Below are positions 55,326 through 63,543 of a DNA stretch of 64,000 bases, in pieces. The notes beneath the pieces were generated by a model. The model had not been told where the DNA came from. It was given only the letters and a program-made list of their open reading frames with translations, and did no database searches. The DNA lies in NCBI RefSeq assembly GCF_003351045.1, contig NZ_QQZY01000001.1:310001-374000 (forward strand). The letters run 5' to 3'. The first letter of the stretch is position 1, and each line of letters starts with the position of its first letter. Position numbers and translations under genes: made by a program. The stretch is from Gaiella occulta. Lineage in GTDB: Bacteria; Actinomycetota; Thermoleophilia; Gaiellales; Gaiellaceae.

Positions 55326-56251
55326 GCCGTCGCCCACGACGCGCGCGGGTCGGGGAGCGGCGTCAGCAGCGGCTCGATCCGGGGCCGCAGGTGCTCGAAC
55401 GCGGGAGGCAGGATGAGCGCCTCGCCCAGGTGCTCCGGATCCTCGTCGACGGAGAAGCCGGGGCCGAGCGTCGCGATCTCGAACAGCACCCCGCTCGGCT
55501 CCCGGAAGTAGATCGAGCGAAACCAGAAGCGGTCGATGACGCCGCTGGCGCCGAGCCCCGCAGCCCTGACCGCGTCGAGCCAGGCGCCGTGCTCGTCCGT
55601 CGGGGAGGCGAAGGCGACGTGGTGCACCGTGCCGGCGCCGGGAACCCCGGCTCCCGAGCCCGGCGGGGCGTCGTAGGCGTAGACGCCGCCGCGAGCGCCG
55701 CCGCGCACCTCCCACGCTGCCGCTCCCGCCGGCGTGAAGCCGAGCGTCTGCTCGAGCAGACGCCGGCTCGCATCCGGGCTCGCGGCGAAGGCGCGCACGC
55801 CGTCGAACCCCTGCAGCGCGTGCTGCGCGGGGATCTCTGGGTGCCCGGCGACGAGCGGCGCGTCGCTCGTCTCGACGGCGGCGAGCTCGAGCCCGAGACC
55901 CTCCGGATCGTCGAAGCGGAGGCGCCCGTCCGCCCGGCGCGTCGGGGTGCCCGCGCCCTCGAGGCGCTGCTCCCAGAAGTCGAGCGCGGCCTCGGAGGCG
56001 ACGCGGAAGGTGACGCGATGCACCATCCCGGCCCCCGCCCGGCCGCGGCGGGCGCCCGGATACTCGAAGAAGGTGATGTCCGCGCCGGGGCTGCCCGCCT
56101 CGTCCGCGTAGAAGAGGTGGTAGACGGTCGGGTCGTCCTGGTTGACCGTCTTCTTCACCAGACGCAGCCCGAGCACGCCGGTGTAGAAGTCGACGTTGCC
56201 CGGCGCGTCGCCGGTGATGCACGTGACGTGGTGGATGCCCTCGAGCCGCAT
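55322..56251 (-). CDS. ring-cleaving dioxygenase (MhqO/VOC superfamily)
   Basis: 309 residues from ATG 56251 with GGGAGGACCG upstream. Two VOC repeats: LEGIHHVTCITGDAPGNVDF with LRLVKKTVNQDDPTVYHLFY, and QGFDGVRAFAASPDASRRLL with GAGTVHHVAFASPTDEHGAW and SGVLFEIATLGPGFSVDEDP. The metal set is His in IHHVT, His in VHHVAF and Glu in LFEIA. It is expected to open hydroquinone rings. Divergent from the MarR gene, with two operator-like repeats between. Confidence 0.9.
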   Translation of the reverse strand: MRLEGIHHVTCITGDAPGNVDFYTGVLGLRLVKKTVNQDDPTVYHLFYADEAGSPGADITFFEYPGARRGRAGAGMVHRVTFRVASEAALDFWEQRLEGAGTPTRRADGRLRFDDPEGLGLELAAVETSDAPLVAGHPEIPAQHALQGFDGVRAFAASPDASRRLLEQTLGFTPAGAAAWEVRGGARGGVYAYDAPPGSGAGVPGAGTVHHVAFASPTDEHGAWLDAVRAAGLGASGVIDRFWFRSIYFREPSGVLFEIATLGPGFSVDEDPEHLGEALILPPAFEHLRPRIEPLLTPLPDPRASWATA

Positions 56252-56293
56252 CGGTCCTCCCTTCGTGGCGAAGTGTCGCCCCATCATGAATAC

Positions 56294-56326
56294 TTGTCCA
56301 GGCAAGTAAGATAATTGTACATGCAA
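56294..56326. promoter_or_regulatory. two phased MarR-type operator repeats
   Basis: TTGTCCAGGCAA (56294-56305) and TTGTACATGCAA (56315-56326) share TTGTnCAnGCAA and have TTG-N6-CAA dyad symmetry. Their starts are exactly 21 bp apart, i.e. on the same helix face two turns apart. The first lies within the longer inverted repeat TACTTG-N6-CAAGTA (56291-56308). The second overlaps the MarR start codon. A -10-like GATAAT (56310-56315) between them would give a leaderless MarR mRNA starting near its ATG. Confidence 0.65.
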
Positions 56327-56785
56327 ACACTTTCGCTCAACGGGCTCACTCCCGCAGAGCTCGGCGCCTGGCGCGGACTGCTGCGCGTGCACGCGCAGCT
56401 CGTGCGCGAGCTCGACCGCGAGCTGCAGGAGGAGCACGGCCTGCCGCTCCACGCCTACGAGGTGCTGCTCGTCCTCGAGCGCTCCCCCGGGGCGCGGCTG
56501 CGCATGTCCGAGCTCGCCGACGCGGTGCTGCTGAGCCAGAGCGGGCTCACCCGCCTCGTCGACCGGCTCGCGCGCGACGGCCTCGTCGAGCGGTCACGCT
56601 GCGCGGACGACCGGCGCGGCCTGCTCGCCCACCTCACCGCCGCAGGGCGTGCGCGGCTCGCGCAGGCCCGGCCCACGCACCTGCGCGGCGTCCGCGAGCG
56701 CTTCCTCGCGCACCTCGACGAGACGACGCTGCGGGAGCTCGCCGCCGTATGGGAGCGCGTCCTTCCCGGCGCGGCCTCCGAGTGA
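56321..56785 (+). CDS. MarR family transcriptional regulator (MhqR-like)
   Basis: 154 residues from ATG 56321 (TTG 56315 is possible). MarR features: LHAYEVLLVLERSPGARLRM, recognition helix LADAVLLSQSGLTRLVDRLA, wing GLVERSRCADDRRGLLAHLT. A Cys in the wing (SRCADDRRG) could act as a redox/quinone sensor, though that is inference. It is divergent from the dioxygenase-hydrolase pair and should repress them and itself through the repeated sites. The next gene (GT4) starts 14 bp later but is functionally unrelated. Confidence 0.9.
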   Translation: MQTLSLNGLTPAELGAWRGLLRVHAQLVRELDRELQEEHGLPLHAYEVLLVLERSPGARLRMSELADAVLLSQSGLTRLVDRLARDGLVERSRCADDRRGLLAHLTAAGRARLAQARPTHLRGVRERFLAHLDETTLRELAAVWERVLPGAASE

Positions 56786-56798
56786 ATAGGCTCCACGC

Positions 56799-57941
56799 GT
56801 GAAGATCGGCATCGTCGTGCCGTTCTCGTGGTCATTCTGGGGCGGGGTGCTCGAACACGCCGAGGCCCAGGCGGCGGCGCTCGAGGCGCGCGGCCACGAG
56901 GTGCGCCTCGTCATGGGCAACGACCCCCCGGGGCAGTTCACGCGCACCCTGCACCCGCGCGTCGGCCGGCACGGCGAGCCGCCCGCGAACGTGATCCCGA
57001 TCGGGCGCTCGGTGATCGTGCCGGCCAACGGCTCGCTTCCCAACATCATCCTCAGCCCGCGCGCCGTCCTGCGCATCCGGCGCGTGCTCGAGCGCGAGCG
57101 CTTCGACGTCGTCCACCTGCACGAGCCGATGACCCCGGTCACCTGCATCGCGACGCTGGTGTTCGCGACCTCGCCCATCGTCGCCACGCACCATGCCTCC
57201 GGCGATCTCGGCTGGATGAAGCTCGGCATGCCGGCCTGGGCGTTTCTGATGGACCGGATCGACGAGCGCATCGCCGTCTCCGAGCGCGCACGCGCCTCGG
57301 CTGAACGCTGGCTCCCGGGCGACTACACGATCGTCCCCAACGGCGTCGTCCTGCCCGACGGCGTCGAGCCCGCCGGGCGCGAGCACACGATCACCTTTGC
57401 CGGCCGCCACGAGCCGCGCAAGGGCCTCCACGTGCTGCTGCGGGCCTGGCCGGCGATCCGGGAGCGTACGGGCGCCCGCCTGCGCGTGTGCGGCTCCGAC
57501 CCGCTCGCCGTGCGCCTGCTGCTGACGCGGCTGCGCGTGCCGGACGACGGGATCGACATCCTCGGCTTCCTGCCCAAGGACGAGCTGACGGCCCTGCTGT
57601 CGCGGACGAAGGCGCTCGTGGCGCCGTCGCTCGGCGGCGAGAGCTTCGGCATGGTGCTGACCAACGCGTTCGCCTGCGCGCTCCCTGTCGTCGCCTCGGA
57701 CATCCCCGGCTACCGGGAGGTGATCACGCCCGCGTCGTCGGTCGCCGTCGCGCCCGACGACCCGGCGGCGCTCGCGGACGCCGTCGTCGCGTTGCTGGCC
57801 GACGAGCCGCGCCGGGAGGCGATGGGCGCCGCGGCGCGGCAGGTGGCGGTGGAGAAGTACGGCTGGCCCGACATCGCCCGCCGGCTGGAGGAGATCTACG
57901 AGCGGGCCGTGCGGAAGGGCCGGAAGCCGGTCGCCGCGTGA
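56799..57941 (+). CDS. GT4 glycosyltransferase, PimA-like
   Basis: 380 residues. GT-B features: KIGIVVPFSWSFWGGVLEHA, the loop near GNDPPGQFTRTLH, VVHLHEPMTPVTCIATLVF, and in the C-domain ITFAGRHEPRKGLHVLLRAW, LAPSLGGESFGMVLTNAFAC and VVASDIPGYREVIT with the donor-binding Glu. It resembles phosphatidyl-myo-inositol mannosyltransferase. The next overlapping gene encodes a flippase-like membrane protein, an arrangement common in Actinobacteria. Confidence 0.87.
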   Translation: MKIGIVVPFSWSFWGGVLEHAEAQAAALEARGHEVRLVMGNDPPGQFTRTLHPRVGRHGEPPANVIPIGRSVIVPANGSLPNIILSPRAVLRIRRVLERERFDVVHLHEPMTPVTCIATLVFATSPIVATHHASGDLGWMKLGMPAWAFLMDRIDERIAVSERARASAERWLPGDYTIVPNGVVLPDGVEPAGREHTITFAGRHEPRKGLHVLLRAWPAIRERTGARLRVCGSDPLAVRLLLTRLRVPDDGIDILGFLPKDELTALLSRTKALVAPSLGGESFGMVLTNAFACALPVVASDIPGYREVITPASSVAVAPDDPAALADAVVALLADEPRREAMGAAARQVAVEKYGWPDIARRLEEIYERAVRKGRKPVAA

Positions 57942-59026
57942 GCGCCGGGCTGCGGCTGCTGAAGAGCCCGTGGGCGCGCGGCGTGCTCGTGCTCGCGCTG
58001 CTCGGCTCCGCGCTGCTCGCCCTCTGGTGGCGCGGCCCCGACTGGACGACCGTCTACCACGCCTTCGACTTCGTCGCATGGCGCTGGGTCGCGCTCGCGG
58101 TCGTGCTCAACCTGCTCTCGGTGCTCGTGCGCGCGATCGCGTGGCGGCTGACGATCGGCCAGGCGCTGCCCGACCCGCAGCCGTCGTTCGGGCACGTGTT
58201 CTCGTCGTTCGGCGTCGGGCTGCTCGGAAACGCGGTGCTACCCGCCCGTGCCGGCGAGCTCGCACGCGTCGCCGTCCTGCGCCGCCATCTGCCCGGCCAC
58301 GGACGCGGGACGACGGCGACCCTGCTCGGCACCGTGTTCGCGCACCGGCTGTTCGACTTCCCCGCCGTCGCGCTCCTCGTCGCCTACGTCTTCGCGACCG
58401 CGAAGATTCCGCACTGGGCGCTGACCAGCCTCGTCGTGTTCGGGCTCGTCGGGCTGGCGCTGCTCTCGGCCGCGGTCATCTCCGTGCGGCGGGCACACGG
58501 TGCGGCGCACGCGCTCGACGCGGGCGTCAGCTCGCTCAGACGGCTGCTCGTGATGGGGCGGCAGGGGCTCGTGGTCCTGCGGGCGCCGCTGCCGGCCGCC
58601 GGCGCGGCGTTCTTCCAGCTCGGCGGCTGGGTCCTGCAGCTCCTCGCCGTCTACGCGGTGATGCGGGCGTTCGACCTCGGCGTGCACCTGCCGGCGGCGG
58701 GCCTCGTGCTGCTGCTGATGAACGTCGCCACGATCTTCCCGTTCTGGCCCGGCAACATCGGCCTGCTGCAGGCGGCCGTCGCGCTGCCTCTCGTCACCTA
58801 CGGGGTCGCCTACGGCGTCGGGTTCGCGTTCGCGCTCGTCCTGCAGGCGGTCGAGATGTCGGTCGGCGTCGGCGTCGGGCTCGCCTTCCTCACCCGCGAG
58901 GGGCTCTCGCTCGCCTCCCTGCAGCGCATGGAGGAGGAGCAGGAGTACGAGGAAGACGCGATCATCGCGCGCGAGGCGGCAAGGGTCGGGTCCGAGGCAG
59001 CGCGCGAGCACACGCCGGCGCTCTGA
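57938..59026 (+). CDS. lysylphosphatidylglycerol synthase-TM/YbhN-like flippase-type membrane protein
   Basis: 362 residues from GTG 57938. About eight membrane helices. Typical features: GVLVLALLGSALLALWWRG, WRWVALAVVLNLLSVLVRAI, FSSFGVGLLGNAVLPARAGE (the conserved N-x-x-x-P-x-R-x-G-E motif), TVFAHRLFDFPAVALLVAYV and ATIFPFWPGNIGLLQAAVAL. Such UPF0104 proteins are thought to translocate lipid or lipid-linked sugars. The C-terminal 45 residues are acidic and helical. Confidence 0.87.
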   Translation: MSAGLRLLKSPWARGVLVLALLGSALLALWWRGPDWTTVYHAFDFVAWRWVALAVVLNLLSVLVRAIAWRLTIGQALPDPQPSFGHVFSSFGVGLLGNAVLPARAGELARVAVLRRHLPGHGRGTTATLLGTVFAHRLFDFPAVALLVAYVFATAKIPHWALTSLVVFGLVGLALLSAAVISVRRAHGAAHALDAGVSSLRRLLVMGRQGLVVLRAPLPAAGAAFFQLGGWVLQLLAVYAVMRAFDLGVHLPAAGLVLLLMNVATIFPFWPGNIGLLQAAVALPLVTYGVAYGVGFAFALVLQAVEMSVGVGVGLAFLTREGLSLASLQRMEEEQEYEEDAIIAREAARVGSEAAREHTPAL

Positions 59027-59109
59027 GGGAGGGGCCGCCCGCGCCGCTCGATGAGCGCGGCCAGGCGGGGCCTGCAAGCGCGTGGCGTCCACGCTAGGCA
59101 GGGAGGAGC

Positions 59110-59721
59110 TCATGCGTCTCCCAGGGCACGGCTCCGGGCCGCCTCGGCGGCCGCGGCGAGACGGGCGGCGCGGCCGGAGTGCTCGCCCGCCGGGACGGTG
59201 GAGAGGTTCACGTCGACGAGGTGGGCGGACGCCCGCACCGCGGCCGCGGCGAGGATCGCGGCCGCGGTCGCGTCGGGGCGCAGCGTGTGCTTGCCCGCGG
59301 CCGCGGCGAGCGCCGCCAGCTCGGCGACGTCGGCGGCGGCGTCCGCGATGCGCAGAGGCACCTCTGCCGCCGCGATCAGCGCGCGGCCGAGCGCGAAGTC
59401 GCGCTGCTCGGGCGTCCTCCCCGGTACGTCGCGCATCGCGTCGAGCACGGCCCGGTACGCGCGCGTGTCCTCGTCTCCCAGCAGCTGCAGGCGCTCGCGC
59501 AGCCTGCGCGCCTGCGCGGCGATGCCCGGCGCCTCCTCCCACGTCGGCGTTCCGCGCGCGACCATGACGACGAGGGCCGCGGCCATGGCGGCGGCCGTCG
59601 CGGCCGCCGTGCCGCCCGAGGGAGCGGGCGCAGGCGCCTCGAGCTCGTCGAGGAAACGGTCGAGCGGGCTTGCCGGCGCGGCCACGGCCGGCGGAGATGC
59701 GGGATCCGTCTGTTCCGTCAC
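59110..59721 (-). CDS. cyclodeaminase/cyclohydrolase family protein (FTCD C-terminal type)
   Basis: 203 residues from GTG 59721. Helical bundle features: PLDRFLDELEAPAPAPSGGT, AAATAAAMAAALVVMVARG, RLRERLQLLGDEDTRAYRAV and EVPLRIADAAADVAELAALA. Close to formiminotetrahydrofolate cyclodeaminase/FchA. It may convert methenyl- or formimino-THF. No transferase partner is adjacent. Confidence 0.82.
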   Translation of the reverse strand: MTEQTDPASPPAVAAPASPLDRFLDELEAPAPAPSGGTAAATAAAMAAALVVMVARGTPTWEEAPGIAAQARRLRERLQLLGDEDTRAYRAVLDAMRDVPGRTPEQRDFALGRALIAAAEVPLRIADAAADVAELAALAAAAGKHTLRPDATAAAILAAAAVRASAHLVDVNLSTVPAGEHSGRAARLAAAAEAARSRALGDA

Positions 59722-59762
59722 GTCTCGAGGCGCCGTCGTCCGCGTTCGGCACAGTGCCCCGG

Positions 59763-60173
59763 CTAGCGCGACTCTGCCGCGCGGAGGCGCTCGGCGAGCG
59801 TCTCGAGCAGCTTCCACGCGAGCTCGGGGCGCTGCTCGACGAACGGCCGGAAGCTCCACACGGGGAGCGCATAGGCCACGAGCGGCATCGTCGCGACGAC
59901 GGTTGCCGACCGGGCAGACTTGTCGACGAGCGCGACCTCGCCGAACGAGTCGCCGGGGCCGAGCGTGCCGACCTGCTCGCCGCCGACGCTGACCGTCGCC
60001 TCGCCGCTTGCGACGACGAAGAAGTTGAGCCCGTCGACGCCCTCGGTGGCGATCGCCGTGCCCGCGTCGAAGTGGCGCTCGATGAACTCGCCGGCGAGCC
60101 GCTCGACGGTCCTGTCGTCGAGGTCGGCGAAGAGGGGCACGGAGCGGATGAGCGCTGCCGAGGGCCGCGGCAT
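59763..60173 (-). CDS. cyclic-nucleotide-binding domain protein
   Basis: 136 residues. One CNB domain: SVPLFADLDDRTVERLAGEF, FDAGTAIATEGVDGLNFFVV and the phosphate-binding cassette GDSFGEVALVDKSARSATVV with the canonical Glu and Arg. No DNA-binding domain follows, so it is not a Crp-type regulator. It may bind cAMP and interact with another protein. Lies 41 bp upstream of the cyclodeaminase gene, same strand. Confidence 0.87.
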   Translation of the reverse strand: MPRPSAALIRSVPLFADLDDRTVERLAGEFIERHFDAGTAIATEGVDGLNFFVVASGEATVSVGGEQVGTLGPGDSFGEVALVDKSARSATVVATMPLVAYALPVWSFRPFVEQRPELAWKLLETLAERLRAAESR

Positions 60174-60182
60174 GGCGCGACC

Positions 60183-60401
60183 TTACAGACCGGGCTCGCC
60201 GCTGTCACGGGCGTCGGCCGACAGCGCCTCGATCCGCCCCTCGGCCGCCTCGAGCATCGTGGCGCAGCGGCGATACAGCTCCTCGCCGCGCTGCCACAGC
60301 ACGATCGCCTCGTCCACCTGCACGTCGCCGCGCTCGAGCCGCCCGACTATCTCCTCCAGCTCGCGCTGGAGCTCCTCGAACGGCCTCTCCGCCTCGCTCA
60401 C
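60183..60401 (-). CDS. xseB: exodeoxyribonuclease VII small subunit
   Basis: 72 residues from GTG 60401, overlapping the xseA stop. Features: RPFEELQRELEEIVGRLERG, VQVDEAIVLWQRGEELYRRC and MLEAAEGRIEAL, the usual helical hairpin. Together with XseA it degrades single-stranded DNA. Confidence 0.93.
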   Translation of the reverse strand: MSEAERPFEELQRELEEIVGRLERGDVQVDEAIVLWQRGEELYRRCATMLEAAEGRIEALSADARDSGEPGL

Positions 60402-61552
60402 CGCCGCACCTCCTCGACGAGCGCCGCGAGCGCGCCGCGCGCCAGCTCGACCTCCACGTGCGCTCCCGCGGGCACCGTAGCCGCGTCGCGGACAGCCGCG
60501 TCGCCGTGACGGACGATCGCATACCCGCGCTCGAGCGTCGCCCGGGGCGAGAGCGCCTGCAGACGGGCGCCCGACCGGTCGAGCGCGGCCCGCCTGCGCT
60601 CGAGCAGCAGCCGCGGTGCCGCGCGCAGGCGGTCGTGCTGTCGCGCGAGCCGCTCGCGGTCGCGCTCGAGCAGGCGCCGCACGGAGCGCTCGAGTCCCGT
60701 GCGCGAGCGCTGGAGCGACGCCAGCAGCTCGCCGGCGTCGGGCACGACGATGCGTGCCGCCGCGGTCGGCGTCGACGCGCGCGCGTCCGCGGCGAGGTCG
60801 CACAGCGGCGTGTCCTGCTCGTGGCCGACGGCCGAGACCACCGGCACCGGGCAGGCGGCGACGGCGCGCACGACGCGCTCGTCGCTGAACGGCAGCAGGT
60901 CCTCGAAGCTGCCGCCCCCGCGGGCGACGATGACGACGTCCACGCGCGGGTGGGCTGCGAGCGCCGACAGGGCGGCGACGATGCGCTCCGCGGAACCCGC
61001 TCCTTGCACCCGCGTCTCGGCGACGACGACGTGGGCGGGCGGGAAGCGGGCGCGGATGCCGGTGAGCACGTCGCCCCTGGCGGCCGCGTCGGCGCCGGTG
61101 AGGAGGCCGACGGCGCGCGGGAAGCGCGGCAGCGGGCGCTTGCGCTCGGCGCGAAACAGGCCCTCGGCGGCGAGCGCCTGCTTCAGGCGCTCGAGCGCGG
61201 CGAGATGGTCGCCGCTGCCCAGCCGTTCGATCGCGGCCGCCCGGAACGCGAGCTCCCCCTTCGCCTCGTACAGCTCCGCTCGCCCCTGCACGTGCACGCG
61301 CTCGCCGTCCGCGAGCCCGAGCTGCAGCGCGTCGAAGCTCCGGCGCTGCATCGTCGCCGGCAGGCAGGCGCCGGTCGCCGGGTCCTTGAGCGTGAAGAAC
61401 ACGGTCGCCCACGCCTCGTTGCGGCGCAGCTCTGTCACCTCGCCCTCGACCCAGAGCTCGGGGAGCCGCCGCAGCCAGCTTGCGACGCCGCGGTTGAAGG
61501 CGGAGACGGGATACACCTTGCGCTCGCCGTAGAGGATCGGCTCGACCTTCAT
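60398..61552 (-). CDS. xseA: exodeoxyribonuclease VII large subunit
   Basis: 384 residues, slightly short of the common 400-450. The OB domain (ERKVYPVSAFNRGVASWLRR, LWVEGEVTELRRNEAWATVF) and core (RFPRAVGLLTGADAAARGDV, RVDVVIVARGGGSFEDLLPF, VRAVAACPVPVVSAVGHEQD, LCDLAADARASTPTAAARIV) are intact, including the Gly-Gly-Gly-Ser and His-Glu-x-Asp motifs. The coiled-coil part is shorter than usual. xseB overlaps at the end. Confidence 0.95.
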   Translation of the reverse strand: MKVEPILYGERKVYPVSAFNRGVASWLRRLPELWVEGEVTELRRNEAWATVFFTLKDPATGACLPATMQRRSFDALQLGLADGERVHVQGRAELYEAKGELAFRAAAIERLGSGDHLAALERLKQALAAEGLFRAERKRPLPRFPRAVGLLTGADAAARGDVLTGIRARFPPAHVVVAETRVQGAGSAERIVAALSALAAHPRVDVVIVARGGGSFEDLLPFSDERVVRAVAACPVPVVSAVGHEQDTPLCDLAADARASTPTAAARIVVPDAGELLASLQRSRTGLERSVRRLLERDRERLARQHDRLRAAPRLLLERRRAALDRSGARLQALSPRATLERGYAIVRHGDAAVRDAATVPAGAHVEVELARGALAALVEEVRR

Positions 61553-61616
61553 ACGGGCAGCGTAGACGCCCGTGCTCGCGTCACCTCGGCGGGGCGGCGG
61601 CGCAGGCCTCGCGCGG

Positions 61617-61820
61617 CTACAGCAGGATCTCGGCGGCGGTCGCCGGCGAGCAGCCCTGGCGGATCAGGTCGATGCAGGTGTGGAGGTCCGCCTCGCTCGC
61701 GGCGAGCCGCTCCGCGAGCGGCAGCGGGAAGCCGCCCTCGATGAGGACGTGCAGGCGCCAGCTCTCGACCTTCGCCTGCTCGTTCTCCTGCTCAACGGGT
61801 GTTTCGGTCGTCTCAGCCAT
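61617..61820 (-). CDS. small conserved hypothetical protein
   Basis: 67 residues from ATG 61820. Acidic start (AETTETPVEQENEQAKVESW) then an amphipathic HVLIEGGFPLPLAERLAASE and LHTCIDLIRQGCSPATAAEI. The latter resembles small actinobacterial proteins annotated hypothetical. Function unknown. It is flanked by xseA and the coiled-coil protein, all on the same strand. Confidence 0.6.
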   Translation of the reverse strand: MAETTETPVEQENEQAKVESWRLHVLIEGGFPLPLAERLAASEADLHTCIDLIRQGCSPATAAEILL

Positions 61821-61878
61821 CTTGTGCCGGGAGATTCGTGATTGATACGACGTTCCCTCCCGCCGATAGTTGGGCGGC

Positions 61879-62796
61879 TCAGGTCGCCTCGTCGAGGCGT
61901 CGCGCGAGCTCCTCGCGCGAGAGAAACTCGACCGCCCGGTCGAGCTCGCGGCTGAGCTGCGACGCCGCCTCCTCGCGGATCTCCCGCATCCGCTCCTCGA
62001 ATGCGGCCCCCGCGATCTGGGCATGACGCTCGATCTCGCGCTCGCTGACGCGCTCGAGCCGCTCGGTCTGCCTGCGCTCGAACTCCACCAGCGTGACCTC
62101 CAGCCGAGCCCGCGCATCCGTCTCGGCGCGCTCGATTCCCTCGGCGATCGCGGCCTCCCGCGCCCGCAGGCGCTCGGTTATCTCCTCGATCGCGCGCCGC
62201 CGCTCCAGCGTCTGCGCCTCCAGCTCGTCGAGCGCCTCCGTGACGGCGGTGCTCGCGGCGCGCTCGAGCTCCTCGCGCAGCCGCAGCACTGCCTTGCGCT
62301 GCTCGTCGGCCGTCGAGCCGAGCTCCGCCGCCTCCGCCTCGATACGAGCCTCGACCTCCGCGATCGCCTGCTGCTGGCGCTGTATCAGGCGGGCGAGCCG
62401 CGCCTCGAGATGGCGCCCGGCACGGTCGACATCCTCGACGACGCCTCGCAGACGGTCTTCCAGGCGGCGCTCGACGGCCGACAGCGTCTCGCTCAGCGAC
62501 TCGCCCGCCCGCCGCTCGCGCTCGGCTGCGGACGCCCGTCGCTCCTCGGCGATGCGGCGCTCCTCGACCACGAGCTGCGACATCGCGTTGGCGCGCTCGC
62601 GGGCCAGCACGTGGCGGATCTCCTCGACGTGGGCCGCGGTCTCCTCCTCGACGGCGGCGCGGAGCTGCGAGCGGGCTGCCGCGATCAGCGCGTCGGCGGC
62701 GGCGGCGCGGGCGCGCGCCCGTCGCAGGGCGAGCAGCAGCGCGGCGACCGCGACGAGCGCGGCCACGAGGCCCGCGGTGAATATCCAGACGGCCAC
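61879..62796 (-). CDS. membrane-anchored coiled-coil protein
   Basis: 305 residues. One N-terminal membrane helix (AVWIFTAGLVAALVAVAALL) and then almost 280 residues of Glu/Arg/Ala-rich helix (ERRASAAERERRAGESLSET, QRQQQAIAEVEARIEAEAAE, RLREELERAASTAVTEALDE). It resembles ATP-synthase-b- or RmuC-like coiled coils only in general character, without a nuclease domain. Function unknown; cell-envelope scaffold is one possibility. Confidence 0.7.
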   Translation of the reverse strand: MAVWIFTAGLVAALVAVAALLLALRRARARAAAADALIAAARSQLRAAVEEETAAHVEEIRHVLARERANAMSQLVVEERRIAEERRASAAERERRAGESLSETLSAVERRLEDRLRGVVEDVDRAGRHLEARLARLIQRQQQAIAEVEARIEAEAAELGSTADEQRKAVLRLREELERAASTAVTEALDELEAQTLERRRAIEEITERLRAREAAIAEGIERAETDARARLEVTLVEFERRQTERLERVSEREIERHAQIAGAAFEERMREIREEAASQLSRELDRAVEFLSREELARRLDEAT

Positions 62797-62813
62797 GACC
62801 TCACCCTAATCAT

Positions 62814-63530
62814 CTACACCCGGAACGCGACGAGCGCGGCGGCGAGCACGACCGCCGAGAGCGCGAGCAGGCGAAGCGCGGCCTCCGGCGCGGCGGCGAG
62901 CAGCTCCCGCGTGACGGGCTGCGAGGTGCCGTCCGCGAGCTCGAGCGCGCCCGTGACCGAGGCGACACGGCGCCTGGCGGTACGGGCGGCGGTGGAGAGC
63001 CGGCGCTGCGCGAGCGCGAGCGCCGCCGCCCACGCGGCCGCGAGCACGGCCTCCACGCGGATCGTGCCCGCGCACGCGACGTAGCCGGTGATCACGGGGA
63101 AGGCGCCCCACGCGAGCGCGAACCAGAGGTCGGAGTGGAAGCGGCCGCCGAGGAGCTCGAGGTTGTACGCGGGGACGAGAAAGGCGCCGGCGGCGACGAG
63201 CGGGAGGATCCAGAGGCTGAAGGCGGCGGCCACGGCGATCCCGATCGCGCACGCCGCCGTGATGGAGACGAGCGCGAGCGCGCCGAGCATCCGCCCGGGG
63301 ATGCCGGTGCCGAGCGGGCGGCCGCAGAGCTCGTCGAGCGCATGCGCGCCGATTCCCATCGCGAGGAAGAACGCGAGCAGCGTCAGGCCCAGGCGCGTCC
63401 ACGAGACGGCGGGGGCAAGGGCGCCGCCGACGACGACGTACGACAGGTGCCAGGCGGTGTAGGGCGGGTGCAGGAGCGTCACCCAGTCGCGCCAGCCGCC
63501 CGGCCGCAGTGCGTAGAACGCCGGCCTCAT
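62814..63530 (-). CDS. integral membrane protein, UbiA-like in layout
   Basis: 238 residues, about seven helices. It starts LRPGGWRDWVTLLHPPYTAW, then AFFLAMGIGAHALDELCGRP and WFALAWGAFPVITGYVACAG. The segment HALDELCGRPLGTGIP sits where UbiA-type prenyltransferases have their first Asp-rich motif, but only one Asp and one Glu are present and the second motif is not evident. It could be a divergent or inactive UbiA relative. A methyltransferase gene lies 13 bp upstream, as in quinone pathways. Confidence 0.6.
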   Translation of the reverse strand: MRPAFYALRPGGWRDWVTLLHPPYTAWHLSYVVVGGALAPAVSWTRLGLTLLAFFLAMGIGAHALDELCGRPLGTGIPGRMLGALALVSITAACAIGIAVAAAFSLWILPLVAAGAFLVPAYNLELLGGRFHSDLWFALAWGAFPVITGYVACAGTIRVEAVLAAAWAAALALAQRRLSTAARTARRRVASVTGALELADGTSQPVTRELLAAAPEAALRLLALSAVVLAAALVAFRV

Positions 63531-63543
63531 CGGCGCCGTGCCG

